This document shows positions 26,616 to 35,983 of a stretch of DNA of 64,000 bases, piece by piece. The position numbers were made by a program, and so were the translations under genes. Positions within the stretch are counted from its first letter, which is position 1; the number at the start of each line of letters is the position of its first letter. The notes beneath the pieces were generated by a model that saw only the letters and a program-made list of their open reading frames with translations, had not been told where the DNA came from and made no database searches. Source of the stretch: Gallalistipes aquisgranensis (GTDB lineage Bacteria > Bacteroidota > Bacteroidia > Bacteroidales > Rikenellaceae); the NCBI RefSeq assembly GCF_014982715.1, contig NZ_JADCJY010000002.1, forward strand, positions 372,001-436,000, read 5' to 3'.

Positions 26616-28790
26616 ATGAAAAAAGTTCTGTTATCCGTGACTGCCGCTCTTCTTCTGCTGGGAGGGCGCGCGACTGCCGACGAGGGAATGTGGCTGCTGC
26701 CCTATCTCCAGAAGATGAATATCAAGGATATGAAGGCCAAGGGGCTGAAACTCTCCGCTCAGGATATTTACAACCTGAACGGCGATGCCATCAAGGATGC
26801 CATCGTGATTTTCGGACGGGGATGCACGGGTGAGATCGTTTCGCCCGAAGGGTTGCTGCTGACCAACCACCACTGCGGTTTCGGCGCCATCCAGCAGCAC
26901 AGTTCGGTGGAGCACGACTATCTGAAGAACGGATTCTGGGCCATGAACCGGGGCGAGGAGATTCCCACTCCGGGGCTGACCGTGACCTTCATCCGGGAGA
27001 TCGTGGACGTCTCCGACCGGATTCTGCCCGCGCTTGACGACAAGATGACAGAGAAGGAGCGCAAGGCCAAGGTGAAGGAGTTGAGCGAGGCGGTCGTCAA
27101 GGAGAAGATCGGCGAGGGTTCGACCCGCGAGGCGGTCGTCAAGGATTTCTTCGGCGGAAACCAGTATCTGATGTTCGTGACGGAGGTCTATCCCGACGTG
27201 CGTCTGGTGGGGGCGCCTCCCATGTCGATCGGCAAGTTCGGCGGCGATACCGACAACTGGATGTGGCCCCGTCATACGGGCGACTTTTCGATGTTCCGCG
27301 TCTATTCCGACGCCGAGGGCCGGCCGGCCGAATATTCGAAGGACAATGTGCCCTATAAAGCTCCTAAGCACCTCGATATCTCGCTCAAGGGATATAAACC
27401 GGGCGATTTCGCCATGATTATCGGTTTTCCGGGTTCCACGGAGCGTTACATGACTTCCTACGAGATCGACCAGACGGTGAACGTGGACAATCCCAACCGG
27501 ATTCTGATCCGCGGCGAGCGACAGAAACTCCTGATGGAGGACATGATGGCCAGCGACAAGGTGCGTATCCAGTATGCCTCCAAATATGCCTCCTCTTCGA
27601 ACTACTGGAAAAATTCGATCGGTATGAACCGCGGTCTGGCCAAGCTCAACGTGCGGGCCAAGAAGGTGGAGATCGAAGAGCGTTTCCGGGAGTGGATCGG
27701 AGCCGATCCCGCCCGCAAGGCGAAGTACGGCGAGGCGCTTCCGTTGATCGAGGAGGCCGTGAAGGAGCGGATTCCGGCCATGAAGACGCGCCAGTACCTG
27801 TCGGAAGCCTTTCTGCGGGGTACCGAAATCGTGGGACTGGCCCGGATCGGCCGTTCCCTGTTGCGTGCCGACAGCACGAAGCTCGATGCCGACATGCTGG
27901 AAGAGTTGAAGAAGGAGAGTGCCGAGATATATAAGGATTACAACATGCCGACCGACCGGAAGGTGGCCAGGAAGATGTTCGCGCTGGTGCGCGATTCGAT
28001 TGCCCGGGAGGACCTTCCTTCCGTGTACGGATATATCGCGGAGAATTATTCGGGTCCGGCGGCCGACCGGAACGGAATTCCGGCCGATATTGACCGTTAT
28101 GTGGATTACCTGTACGACAACTCGCTGTTCGCCACCCAGGGCAAATTCGAGTCGTTCCTGGCCAATCCCGACATCGAGACGCTGAAAAAGGACCCGGCCT
28201 ATATTCTGGCAGGTTCGGTCATCGAAGCCTATAACAGGACGGCTCCCGTCGTGGTGAAGGCTGCCGAGAAGTTCGGCCGCGGTCACCGTCTTTTCGTGGC
28301 GGGACTGATGGAGATGGAGCCCGGGAAAAAGTTCTATCCCGATGCCAATTTCACCATGCGTCTTACCTACGGACAGGTGCTTCCCTACCGGCCGCAGGAC
28401 GGTGTGATTTACGATTATTATACTACGCTGGACGGCGTGATCGCCAAGGAGGACCCGAAAAATCCCTACGAGTTTACGGTTCAGCCCCGTCTGAAGGAGC
28501 TCAATGCGAAAAAGGAGTTCGGTCCCTACGGAGAGAACGGCGTGCTGCACGTGGCTTTCCTCAGCAACAACGACATTACGGGGGGCAATTCCGGCAGTCC
28601 CATCATGAATGCGAAAGGGGAGCTGATCGGACTGGCTTTCGACGGAAACTGGGAGGCCATGAGCGGCGACATCGCCTTCGAACCCGAGTTGCAGCGTACG
28701 ATCAATGTCGATATCCGTTATGTGCTGTTCATTATTGACAAGTATGCCGGAGCGAAATATCTGGTCGATGAGATGACGCTTAAAAAATAA
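26616..28790 (+). CDS. S46-family dipeptidyl-peptidase, DPP7-like
   Basis: A 724-residue periplasmic serine exopeptidase that removes dipeptides from protein-derived oligopeptides. Features are a signal peptide (about 1-21), the mature start DEGMWLLPYLQKMN, the catalytic-His region LLLTNHHCGFGAIQQHS (H85/H86) and the nucleophile in TGGNSGSPIMN (S659). Eighteen residues after the Ser the sequence is FDGNWE with Gly677. In the literature this position is Gly in DPP7 (hydrophobic P1) and Arg in DPP11 (Asp/Glu P1), so DPP7-type specificity is inferred. glnS follows after 27 bp. Confidence 0.92.
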   Translation: MKKVLLSVTAALLLLGGRATADEGMWLLPYLQKMNIKDMKAKGLKLSAQDIYNLNGDAIKDAIVIFGRGCTGEIVSPEGLLLTNHHCGFGAIQQHSSVEHDYLKNGFWAMNRGEEIPTPGLTVTFIREIVDVSDRILPALDDKMTEKERKAKVKELSEAVVKEKIGEGSTREAVVKDFFGGNQYLMFVTEVYPDVRLVGAPPMSIGKFGGDTDNWMWPRHTGDFSMFRVYSDAEGRPAEYSKDNVPYKAPKHLDISLKGYKPGDFAMIIGFPGSTERYMTSYEIDQTVNVDNPNRILIRGERQKLLMEDMMASDKVRIQYASKYASSSNYWKNSIGMNRGLAKLNVRAKKVEIEERFREWIGADPARKAKYGEALPLIEEAVKERIPAMKTRQYLSEAFLRGTEIVGLARIGRSLLRADSTKLDADMLEELKKESAEIYKDYNMPTDRKVARKMFALVRDSIAREDLPSVYGYIAENYSGPAADRNGIPADIDRYVDYLYDNSLFATQGKFESFLANPDIETLKKDPAYILAGSVIEAYNRTAPVVVKAAEKFGRGHRLFVAGLMEMEPGKKFYPDANFTMRLTYGQVLPYRPQDGVIYDYYTTLDGVIAKEDPKNPYEFTVQPRLKELNAKKEFGPYGENGVLHVAFLSNNDITGGNSGSPIMNAKGELIGLAFDGNWEAMSGDIAFEPELQRTINVDIRYVLFIIDKYAGAKYLVDEMTLKK

Positions 28791-28817
28791 TTTATTGGTA
28801 ATTTTATATTACTGATT

Positions 28818-30503
28818 ATGAGTGAAATAAAAGAAGAGGTCACAGGGAATGAAAAGTCCCTGAACTTTCTGGAGGAGATTATCGGAGAGTCGGTGTCCAG
28901 GGGTGAGAAACGGGTATTGACCCGTTTCCCGCCCGAACCGAACGGCTATCTGCATATCGGACACGCCAAGAGCATCTGTCTGAATTTCGGTCTGGCGAAG
29001 AAATACGGCGGGGCTACGAACCTGCGTTTTGACGATACGAACCCGGTGAAAGAGGATGTCGAGTATGTCGATTCGATCAAGGAGGACGTGCACTGGCTCG
29101 GATTCGACTGGGCCGGGGAACACTATGCTTCGGACTATTTCGACCAGTTGTACGAGTGGGCCGAGGAGTTGATCCGCAAAGGAAAGGCCTATGTGGACGA
29201 TCAGACGCAGGAAGAGATTCGCCAGGGACGCGGAACGGTGACCGTGCCCGGTACTCCCAGTCCGTGGCGCGACCGCTCGGTGGAGGAGAACCTCGATCTG
29301 TTCCGCCGGATGCGTGCCGGTGAATTTCCGGACGGAGCGAAGGTGTTGCGTGCCAGGATCGACATGGCCCATCCCAATATGCTGATGCGCGACCCGATCA
29401 TGTATCGGATTATCCATACGGAACATCACCGTACGGGCAGCAAATGGTGCATTTATCCCATGTACGATTTCGCCCACGGTCAGAGCGATTCGATCGAGAA
29501 GATCACCCACTCGATCTGTACGCTGGAATTCGACGTACACCGTCCGCTCTACGACTGGTTCATCCAGGAGCTCGGCATCTATCCCAGCCATCAGTACGAG
29601 TTTGCGCGGCTGAACCTGACCTATACGATGATGAGCAAGCGTAAGTTATTACAACTTGTTCAGAATAAGATTGTTATGGGTTGGGATGATCCCCGGATGC
29701 CGACGATCTGCGCTTTGCGCCGGAAAGGATATACGCCCGAATCGGTGCGGGCTTTCGCCGAGCGCGTCGGGGTCGCCAAGCGGGATAACGTGATAGACCT
29801 GAGTCTGTTGGAGTTCTGCGTCCGGGAGGACTTGAACAAGGTGGCTGAACGCCGTATGGCTGTGGTCAATCCCCTGAAGGTAGTGATTACGAACTATCCG
29901 GAGGGAAAGACCGAGGAGGTGAAGTGTATCAATAATCCCGAGAACGAGGAAGCCGGTACCCGGCTGGTTCCTTTCTCGCGTGAAATCTATATCGAGCGGG
30001 ACGACTTCATGGAGGAGCCTCCCAAGAAGTATTATCGTCTCTCTCCCGGCAAGGAAGTGCGTCTCCGTTATGCTTATCTGATTAAGTGCGAGGAGGTTAT
30101 AAAGAATGATGAAGGAGAGGTCGTAGAGCTGAGGTGTACGTACGATCCGATGTCCGGCGGAGGCTCTTCTTCCGACGGTCGCAAGGTGAAAGGTGTGATC
30201 CATTGGGTTTCCGTTCCTCATGCCGTGAAAGCGGAACTTCGTCTTTTCGATACGCTTTTCACGAAGGAAAATCCCGACGACGTGGAAGAGGGAAAAACGT
30301 TCCTCGATTATTTGAATCCGGATTCGCTGGTCGTCAGGACCGGTTACCTGGAACCTTCCTTGAGCGGAGCGAAGCCCGGAGACAAATTCCAGTTTGAACG
30401 GGTCGGTTATTTCTGTATGGATAAAGATTCCACTCCTTCCTCCCCTGTCTTTAACCGGACCGTGGGACTGAAGGATTCTTGGGCGAAGATGCAGGCTAAG
30501 TAA
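28818..30503 (+). CDS. glnS: Glutaminyl-tRNA synthetase
   Basis: A 561-residue class I synthetase charging tRNA-Gln. [12 protein letters not shown] is the HIGH motif and [11 protein letters not shown] is the KMSKS-like loop. [15 protein letters not shown] and the [21 protein letters not shown] active-site segment are all conserved, and the two C-terminal beta-barrels are complete. Its presence implies direct Gln charging. It follows the S46 peptidase gene by 27 bp without an own promoter-like element, so it may be co-transcribed. A strong terminator follows. Confidence 0.96.
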   Translation: MSEIKEEVTGNEKSLNFLEEIIGESVSRGEKRVLTRFPPEPNGYLHIGHAKSICLNFGLAKKYGGATNLRFDDTNPVKEDVEYVDSIKEDVHWLGFDWAGEHYASDYFDQLYEWAEELIRKGKAYVDDQTQEEIRQGRGTVTVPGTPSPWRDRSVEENLDLFRRMRAGEFPDGAKVLRARIDMAHPNMLMRDPIMYRIIHTEHHRTGSKWCIYPMYDFAHGQSDSIEKITHSICTLEFDVHRPLYDWFIQELGIYPSHQYEFARLNLTYTMMSKRKLLQLVQNKIVMGWDDPRMPTICALRRKGYTPESVRAFAERVGVAKRDNVIDLSLLEFCVREDLNKVAERRMAVVNPLKVVITNYPEGKTEEVKCINNPENEEAGTRLVPFSREIYIERDDFMEEPPKKYYRLSPGKEVRLRYAYLIKCEEVIKNDEGEVVELRCTYDPMSGGGSSSDGRKVKGVIHWVSVPHAVKAELRLFDTLFTKENPDDVEEGKTFLDYLNPDSLVVRTGYLEPSLSGAKPGDKFQFERVGYFCMDKDSTPSSPVFNRTVGLKDSWAKMQAK

Positions 30504-30521
30504 CTACCTGCGTATTATAGA

Positions 30522-30553
30522 AAAGGCTATCCGATTTTCGGATAGCCTTTTTT
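30522..30553. terminator. Bidirectional terminator between glnS and mnmG
   Basis: A 13-bp stem (AAAGGCTATCCGA with its complement) and a 3-nt loop. It is followed by TTTTTT on the + strand and by CCTTTTCT on the minus strand, so it can serve both convergent genes. Confidence 0.85.
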
Positions 30554-30609
30554 GTTATACTTTTATGATATATGATATTGAAGATTTTGTCGATGTTGAG
30601 CGAGTGGAT

Positions 30610-30645
30610 TTTTTTGATTTGTTCCACGTGGAACAAATCAAAAAA
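30610..30645. promoter_or_regulatory. parS-like centromere site inside a 36-bp perfect palindrome
   Basis: The 16-mer TGTTCCACGTGGAACA (30620-30635) fits the chromosomal parS consensus TGTTNCACGTGNAACA bound by ParB. It is the centre of a perfect 36-bp palindrome whose outer arms are TTTTTTGATT and AATCAAAAAA. The T-tract is 5' and the A-tract 3' on both strands, the reverse of an intrinsic terminator, and a separate terminator already exists nearby. It lies just past the mnmG stop codon, about 11 kb from the candidate origin. I found no second copy in the window. Confidence 0.65.
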
Positions 30646-30646
30646 T

Positions 30647-32569
30647 CTATCTTCCGAAATAGATAAGCAATACGTTGATGTCGGAAGGGGAGACGCCTGG
30701 AATGCGGGATGCCTGTCCGATGGTGGAGGGACGGATGCGGGTCAGTTTTTGCCGGGATTCGATCGAAAGGGAGGTGAGTGTGTTGAAATCGAAACTTTCG
30801 GGTATCCGAATGTTTTCCAGACGCAAGAGTTTGTCTGCCATGAATCGTTCCCGTTCGATGTATCCTTTGTATTTGATCTGTATTTCCGCCTCTTCGATGA
30901 TTTCGTCGCTGAATGCTCCGTTGCGGATGAATTCTCCAAGGGAAGAAGGGAGGGCTTCGATCAGTCCTTTCAGTGTGACTTCGTTTCTTAGAAGGATGTC
31001 GTAGAGTTTCCGTCCTTGTGTCAGGGGGGCGGAATCGACCGATTTTAAATAGCTCTGTAAATCGGCTGGAGCGATACTCAGTTCATGGATGAATTTTTTA
31101 AGCGATTCTACGAGCGATTTTTTTTGCTCGAAAATCGAGTATCTTTTGGCGTCGGCCAAGCCGATTTTGTATGAAATGGGAGTTAGTCGCAAATCCGCAT
31201 TGTCCTGCCGTAGTAGAATACGGTATTCTGCGCGGCTCGTGAACATTCGGTAGGGTTCGTCCACGCCTTTGGTGACGAGGTCGTCGATCAGAACGCCGAT
31301 GTAGGATTCGTCCCTGCGGAGTATCAGGGGGTCTTTCCTGTTCAGTTTCAGGTGGGCGTTGATTCCCGCCATCAGACCTTGAGCTCCCGCCTCTTCATAG
31401 CCTGTGGTGCCGTTGATCTGACCGGCGAAATAGAGGTTTTCCACCCGTTTGGTTTCGAGGGTGTGGAAGAGTTGGGTGGGCGGAAAATAGTCGTATTCGA
31501 TGGCGTAACCCGGCCGGTATAGCTGGACTTTTTCCAGTCCTTCGATTTTTTGAAGCGCTTCGATCTGTATTTGCCAGGGGAGGGAGGAGGAAAAACCGTT
31601 CAGATAATATTCGTTCGACTCCTTTCCTTCGGGCTCCAGGAAGAGTTGATGGCTCTCTTTTTCGGCGAATGTGCGCAGTTTGTCTTCGATGCTCGGGCAG
31701 TAACGGGGACCGATTCCCCGGATGATTCCCTGGAAAAGAGGGGAGTCGCCGAATCCGCGTCGCAGGGTTTCGTGCACTTCCGGAGAGGTGTAGACCAGAT
31801 AACAGGGCATTTGCTCCTTTACGGGTTCGATTTCCGGTAAAAAGGAGAATTTGGAGGGTTCCGGATCTCCGGCCTGGGGTTCGAGCCGTTCGAAATCTAT
31901 GCTTCTCGCATCGAGCCGGGCGGGGGTTCCGGTCTTCATCCGGCCCGCTTCGAATCCCAATCCGACCAGCGATTCGGTTAGTCCGAGCGAACTGGCATCG
32001 CCCGAACGGCCTCCTTCGGCATGGGTACGGCCGATGTGCATCAGTCCGTTCAGGAAGGTCCCATTGGTCAGAATGACGGCTTTTGCGCGGAATTCCACTC
32101 CCATACGGGTGCGGATACCGCATACTTTGTGCCGGTATGTTTCGGATTCCGACGGACCCGGATTCGTTTCCGCATCCGTCTTTTCGGTCAACAGTTCGGT
32201 TACGGAATCCTGCCAGAGGTACAGGTTGTCGATGTTTTCGAGTATCCGGCGCCACTCTTCGCTGAACTTTTGTTTGTCGCACTGCGCCCGGGGACTCCAC
32301 ATGGCCGGTCCTTTCGAGCGGTTCAGCATCCGGAACTGAAGGGTCGTGCGGTCGGTGATGATACCCATATAGCCTCCCATGGCGTCGATTTCGCGTACGA
32401 TCTGTCCTTTGGCTACTCCGCCTACAGCCGGATTGCAGGACATGCTTGCGAATTTGGTCATGTCCATCGTCACCAGCAGGGTGGAGGAGCCCAGGTTCGC
32501 CGCCGCCGCCGCCGCTTCGCATCCGGCATGGCCGCCGCCCACTACGATGATGTCGTATTCCAGTCTCAT
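30647..32569 (-). CDS. mnmG: tRNA U34 carboxymethylaminomethyl-modifying enzyme MnmG (GidA)
   Basis: A 640-residue FAD protein that works with MnmE to modify wobble uridine 34. The N-terminal FAD loop is VVGGGHAGCEAAAAAA; MSCNPAVGGVAKGQIVREID and the insertion-domain segment GTPARLDARSIDFERLE are typical, and the C-terminus ends in the signature GVSPSDINVLLIYFGR. The start at 32569 overlaps the ybeY stop by ATGA, so the in-frame extension beyond it is not used. It is last of five packed minus-strand genes. The parS-like site begins two bases after the stop codon. Confidence 0.96.
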   Translation of the reverse strand: MRLEYDIIVVGGGHAGCEAAAAAANLGSSTLLVTMDMTKFASMSCNPAVGGVAKGQIVREIDAMGGYMGIITDRTTLQFRMLNRSKGPAMWSPRAQCDKQKFSEEWRRILENIDNLYLWQDSVTELLTEKTDAETNPGPSESETYRHKVCGIRTRMGVEFRAKAVILTNGTFLNGLMHIGRTHAEGGRSGDASSLGLTESLVGLGFEAGRMKTGTPARLDARSIDFERLEPQAGDPEPSKFSFLPEIEPVKEQMPCYLVYTSPEVHETLRRGFGDSPLFQGIIRGIGPRYCPSIEDKLRTFAEKESHQLFLEPEGKESNEYYLNGFSSSLPWQIQIEALQKIEGLEKVQLYRPGYAIEYDYFPPTQLFHTLETKRVENLYFAGQINGTTGYEEAGAQGLMAGINAHLKLNRKDPLILRRDESYIGVLIDDLVTKGVDEPYRMFTSRAEYRILLRQDNADLRLTPISYKIGLADAKRYSIFEQKKSLVESLKKFIHELSIAPADLQSYLKSVDSAPLTQGRKLYDILLRNEVTLKGLIEALPSSLGEFIRNGAFSDEIIEEAEIQIKYKGYIERERFMADKLLRLENIRIPESFDFNTLTSLSIESRQKLTRIRPSTIGQASRIPGVSPSDINVLLIYFGR

Positions 32570-33006
32570 TTTACACCCTCTGTTTCCGGACGCCGGGCCA
32601 GGTAGAAGTTCTCCTTTTCTCGCATGATCCGGGCTTCCGGATCGCTTTTGTCGCCGTAGCCGCACAGGTGCAGTACGCCGTGTATGATGACACGCTGCAT
32701 CTCTTCACGGGGTGCGACACCATACTGCGCTGCGTTGTCGGCCACGGTGTCCACGCTGATGAAAAGGTCGCCGCTCACGATTCCCCGTTCCTTGTCGTCG
32801 TAGTCGAACGTGATGATATCCGTGTAGTAGTCATGGTTCAGGTACTTCCGGTTTATCTCCAGCAGGGAGGCGTCCGAACAGAATACGACGGATATGTCTC
32901 CAGTCGTAAGTCCTTCGTTTACAATGGTTTCTTTGATCCACCGGGAGGTGATCCGCTTGCCGCTGTAACGGTACGAACACCCCTGGGTATAGTAGTTTAT
33001 TGCCAT
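32566..33006 (-). CDS. ybeY: Endoribonuclease YbeY (rRNA maturation factor)
   Basis: A 146-residue UPF0054 protein involved in 16S rRNA 3'-end maturation and ribosome quality control. The core strand LNHDYYTDIITFDY and the metal motif HGVLHLCGYGDKSD are present. Two zinc His (H109, H113) are kept, while the third position, His in E. coli, is D119. I recall the same Asp in other Bacteroidota, so it is probably a lineage-specific ligand rather than damage. It overlaps mnmG by ATGA and follows envC by 13 bp. Confidence 0.92.
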   Translation of the reverse strand: MAINYYTQGCSYRYSGKRITSRWIKETIVNEGLTTGDISVVFCSDASLLEINRKYLNHDYYTDIITFDYDDKERGIVSGDLFISVDTVADNAAQYGVAPREEMQRVIIHGVLHLCGYGDKSDPEARIMREKENFYLARRPETEGVK

Positions 33007-33019
33007 ATATTTTTGTTAA

Positions 33020-34207
33020 TCAACGTCTTAACCAAGATTCCGGATTCAGATTCTGGGTCTCTTTCCAGATTTCGAAATGGAGCATGCAGTCGTCGTCGTT
33101 GTCGCTGTCGGGGATGCGTCCGATCACTTGTCCCGTGGTCACTTTATCGCCCGTTTTAACGTGCACAGAGGCAAGATTGGAGTAGACCGTGATAAAGTTA
33201 CCGTGACGGATCATGACGTTGTTATTCAGCCCTTGAAAGAAGAATATGCGGGATACCGTCCCTTCGAAGACGCAGTGTACCGCTGCTCCCCTCTCTCCGG
33301 CGATGTTTACCCCCTTGTTGTTGATGGTAAGACCCTTCTGGGTAGGATGGGCGTGCACGCCGTAACGGTCGATGACGACTCCGCCCCGGATCGGATAGGG
33401 CAGACGTCCCATGTTCTGGTCGAACCGGCCCGACAGTTCGTAGTCGGCCTGCTTCTGGGCGGCGCTTTTGGGGGTCGCCTTCGATTTGCGGGCCTCTTCG
33501 GCGATGATCCGCTGGATCTGCTGCTGGGCCCGTTCGATCTGGGCCTTTTTGGTGCGGAGTTCGCGCGAAATCTTGCTCTCCCGCGCCTTGAGTTGGTTGA
33601 CGGCTCCCCGGTACTGGGTCTCGTCCTTTCCCAGCGAAGCGAGCTCCCGGGTCCGGCTGCTGCGTGTCTGGTCGAGTTGGGCCCGCTGCGTGTCGAGGGC
33701 CGATATTTCACCGGAGAGGCGTTTCGATACGGAGTCGATTTCGGCGGCCTTGATCTCCCGCATCCGGTTGTACCGCTTCATGAACGCTATGCGCCGCGTG
33801 GCGTCGTTGAAATCTTTCGAAGCGAACAGGAATACCAGGAAATTGTTGAGCTTGTAATTCTTATAGGCGGCGCGGATCATGGAGGCATAGTCCTCTTTCA
33901 AGGCGTCGAGCCGGGCGGTGAGAAGTTTTACCGTGTCGCTTTTCCCGTTTATATCGGTGTTTATCAGGTCTATCTGCTTTTCGAGCGACCGGACGATGTT
34001 CTGCCGGTTGCGGATGCGCGACTGAATCAGCTTGAGCTGGCTCTGGGTCATGCGCTGGTCTTTCCGGGTTTTGTTCAGCAACTCGGTGTTGATCCGTATC
34101 TCCTCTTCGGCCCGGCGTATCTGTTCGCGCAGCGATTCGAGACTCTGGGCTCCGACGCTTCCCGCTCCCAGGACCAAAAACAGCAGTATGCAGAGTCGTT
34201 TGATCAT
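33020..34207 (-). CDS. EnvC-like murein hydrolase activator (coiled coil plus degenerate LytM domain)
   Basis: A 395-residue secreted protein: signal peptide about 1-20, a long coiled coil (about 20-250; LREQIRRAEEEIRINTELLN and similar heptads) and a C-terminal M23/LytM fold. The LytM zinc ligands are not conserved: NKGVNIAGE replaces the HxGxD motif, VYSNLASV replaces the GxxH loop, and only MLHFEIW remains of HxH. E. coli EnvC also has an inactive LytM domain and acts by switching on amidases at the division site, so an activator role is inferred. It overlaps the TPR gene by ATGA. Confidence 0.85.
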   Translation of the reverse strand: MIKRLCILLFLVLGAGSVGAQSLESLREQIRRAEEEIRINTELLNKTRKDQRMTQSQLKLIQSRIRNRQNIVRSLEKQIDLINTDINGKSDTVKLLTARLDALKEDYASMIRAAYKNYKLNNFLVFLFASKDFNDATRRIAFMKRYNRMREIKAAEIDSVSKRLSGEISALDTQRAQLDQTRSSRTRELASLGKDETQYRGAVNQLKARESKISRELRTKKAQIERAQQQIQRIIAEEARKSKATPKSAAQKQADYELSGRFDQNMGRLPYPIRGGVVIDRYGVHAHPTQKGLTINNKGVNIAGERGAAVHCVFEGTVSRIFFFQGLNNNVMIRHGNFITVYSNLASVHVKTGDKVTTGQVIGRIPDSDNDDDCMLHFEIWKETQNLNPESWLRR

Positions 34208-35931
34208 TTTCCTTTGATCAGTTTAAACCTTTCGGCGATTTCCTCGGCGTCATACCCCCTCTCGAGCGCCTTTTTCCAATAGACCGAGGCCATGAAATAG
34301 TCGTTGAGCCGGTAGAGGATGTCCCCATAGTGGAGCGACAGCTCGGCGCTGTTGCTCCGGTCGAGGGAGATGGCCTGCTGCATCACCTTCTTGGCTTCGG
34401 CATATTGTCCGAGCTTGTAGCAGGCCCAGGCATAGGTGTCCAGATAGGTGGGGTTCCCCGGAGAGAGTTCCGTCGCACGGCGGCCCATCTTCAGCGCCTT
34501 TTCCAGTTCCCGGTCGCTCGTGCTGAGGAAATAACTGTAATTGTTCAGTACCATCGCGTTGGAACTGTCGGCACGGAGTGCCTTTTCGTAGTAGGCGTAA
34601 CTTTTATTTGTCTGATTTTTCTGATGAAAAGCATCTCCCATGATTCCATACACCACGCTGCGGAGCGAGTCGCTGCCGGCGTATTTCAGCGCGTTCCGGT
34701 AGGAATCCAGCGCCTCCCTCTCCCGTTTGAGGAAAGCGAGGATCGAACCGTGGCGGATATGGAGCTCGGCGTTGCGGGGAAAGTGGGCGAGGGCTTCCGT
34801 CGCGTATTTCGAGACCGAATCCGGTCGCTGCAGATAGGCTTCGATGTCGAGAATGTTGTTGTAAGCGTCCAGGCTGACCGAATCCGCCACGAAAGTTTTG
34901 TAGAGTTTCAACGCCTCCTCCGTACTGCCCGAGGCGATCAGATGGTTTGCGTAGAGTTTCAGCACCCGGTAATCTTTCGGATATTTGATCAGCAGCGTGG
35001 AGGCCAGGTCGTTCATCTGGAAATAGTGGTCCCGGTAGAAGGGAATGTCCCGGATCAACTCTTCGAAAAAGGCGATTTTCGTCTCTGCCGGCACATCGTC
35101 CAGATTGAAAAGCTGCCGGGCCGTGGCCATGAAATTGATGTCGTCGCCCTTTTTCTTGTAGTAGTCGTTCATGGCTCCCAATACGTTGGCGCTCGTCGGG
35201 TTGAGGGCCAGCGCCTCGTCGTAGCACACCCTCGCCAGCGAATCCTTGCCCGTGGCCGCGTAGAGTTCGGCCAGCACCAGATAGTTCTCCTCCTTGTAGG
35301 GAAAATCGCGGATCAGGGCCTTGCTTTCGGCGATCGCCTTGTCGTACAGTTTGACCTGGATGAGCAGCTGGAGCTTGAAACCGGCCAGCTCCTCCATGCG
35401 TCCCAGCCGGTTTTCCGCCGAGTCGAGCAGCGATATGGCCGTGAAGGGCTGTCCGTTCTGTTCGTAGAGAGCCGCCAGCATCCGGTAGTTTTCCGGATTG
35501 CGGGGCGCTTCGCGGGTGAGCCGTTCGTAGATGTCCTGCGCCTTGCCGAACTCCTTGTTGATGACCATCAGCCGGCCCAGCTGGCTCTGGTACCAGAGGT
35601 TCGCGGTATCCAGCCGGTTGGCCTTCTGGCTGTACGGGAGGGCCCGCGCGGGGTCGGTGCCGATCAGGGCATTGGCGGCTTCGTAGTAGGAGGGGGCATG
35701 GGTGGAGTCGGCCGCGATGGCCTTGTCGAAGATTTTCACGGCTCCTTCCGGATCGCCGTAGAGCATGCCCCGTTTCATCCCTTCGGTGTAGTAGAACGTA
35801 GGGAGCAGTTTTCCCGTATAGCCTGCGTCCTGGGGTGTAAACCGAGGAGAGGCGCTCTTTTGCGGTCTCAGGCCGCAGGAGAGCACCGACATGCCGGTCA
35901 GTATGATGCAGAGCGCTTTCTTTCCCCTCAT
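34204..35931 (-). CDS. Tetratricopeptide-repeat lipoprotein
   Basis: A 575-residue lipoprotein (SVLSC, Cys19) built almost wholly of TPR units from about residue 55 to the end. Examples are APSYYEAANALIGTDPARAL, ENYRMLAALYEQNGQPFTAI and NPTYLDTYAWACYKLGQYAE. The family acts as a scaffold, and the exact role is unknown. Its position just before envC, with translational coupling (ATGA at 34204-34207), suggests an envelope or cell-wall assembly function. The start at 35931 is chosen for the lipoprotein signal. Confidence 0.82.
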   Translation of the reverse strand: MRGKKALCIILTGMSVLSCGLRPQKSASPRFTPQDAGYTGKLLPTFYYTEGMKRGMLYGDPEGAVKIFDKAIAADSTHAPSYYEAANALIGTDPARALPYSQKANRLDTANLWYQSQLGRLMVINKEFGKAQDIYERLTREAPRNPENYRMLAALYEQNGQPFTAISLLDSAENRLGRMEELAGFKLQLLIQVKLYDKAIAESKALIRDFPYKEENYLVLAELYAATGKDSLARVCYDEALALNPTSANVLGAMNDYYKKKGDDINFMATARQLFNLDDVPAETKIAFFEELIRDIPFYRDHYFQMNDLASTLLIKYPKDYRVLKLYANHLIASGSTEEALKLYKTFVADSVSLDAYNNILDIEAYLQRPDSVSKYATEALAHFPRNAELHIRHGSILAFLKREREALDSYRNALKYAGSDSLRSVVYGIMGDAFHQKNQTNKSYAYYEKALRADSSNAMVLNNYSYFLSTSDRELEKALKMGRRATELSPGNPTYLDTYAWACYKLGQYAEAKKVMQQAISLDRSNSAELSLHYGDILYRLNDYFMASVYWKKALERGYDAEEIAERFKLIKGK

Positions 35932-35983
35932 CCGTCCTCGTTTTACCCCGGGAGGACCCGGGCTGTGGTTTGGCGGCCGGCCT

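Noticed and set aside
30610-30645. Reading the long palindrome as a terminator of mnmG
   Set aside because: The T-tract is on the 5' side and the A-tract on the 3' side on both strands, the opposite of an intrinsic terminator; a proper one lies at 30522-30553.
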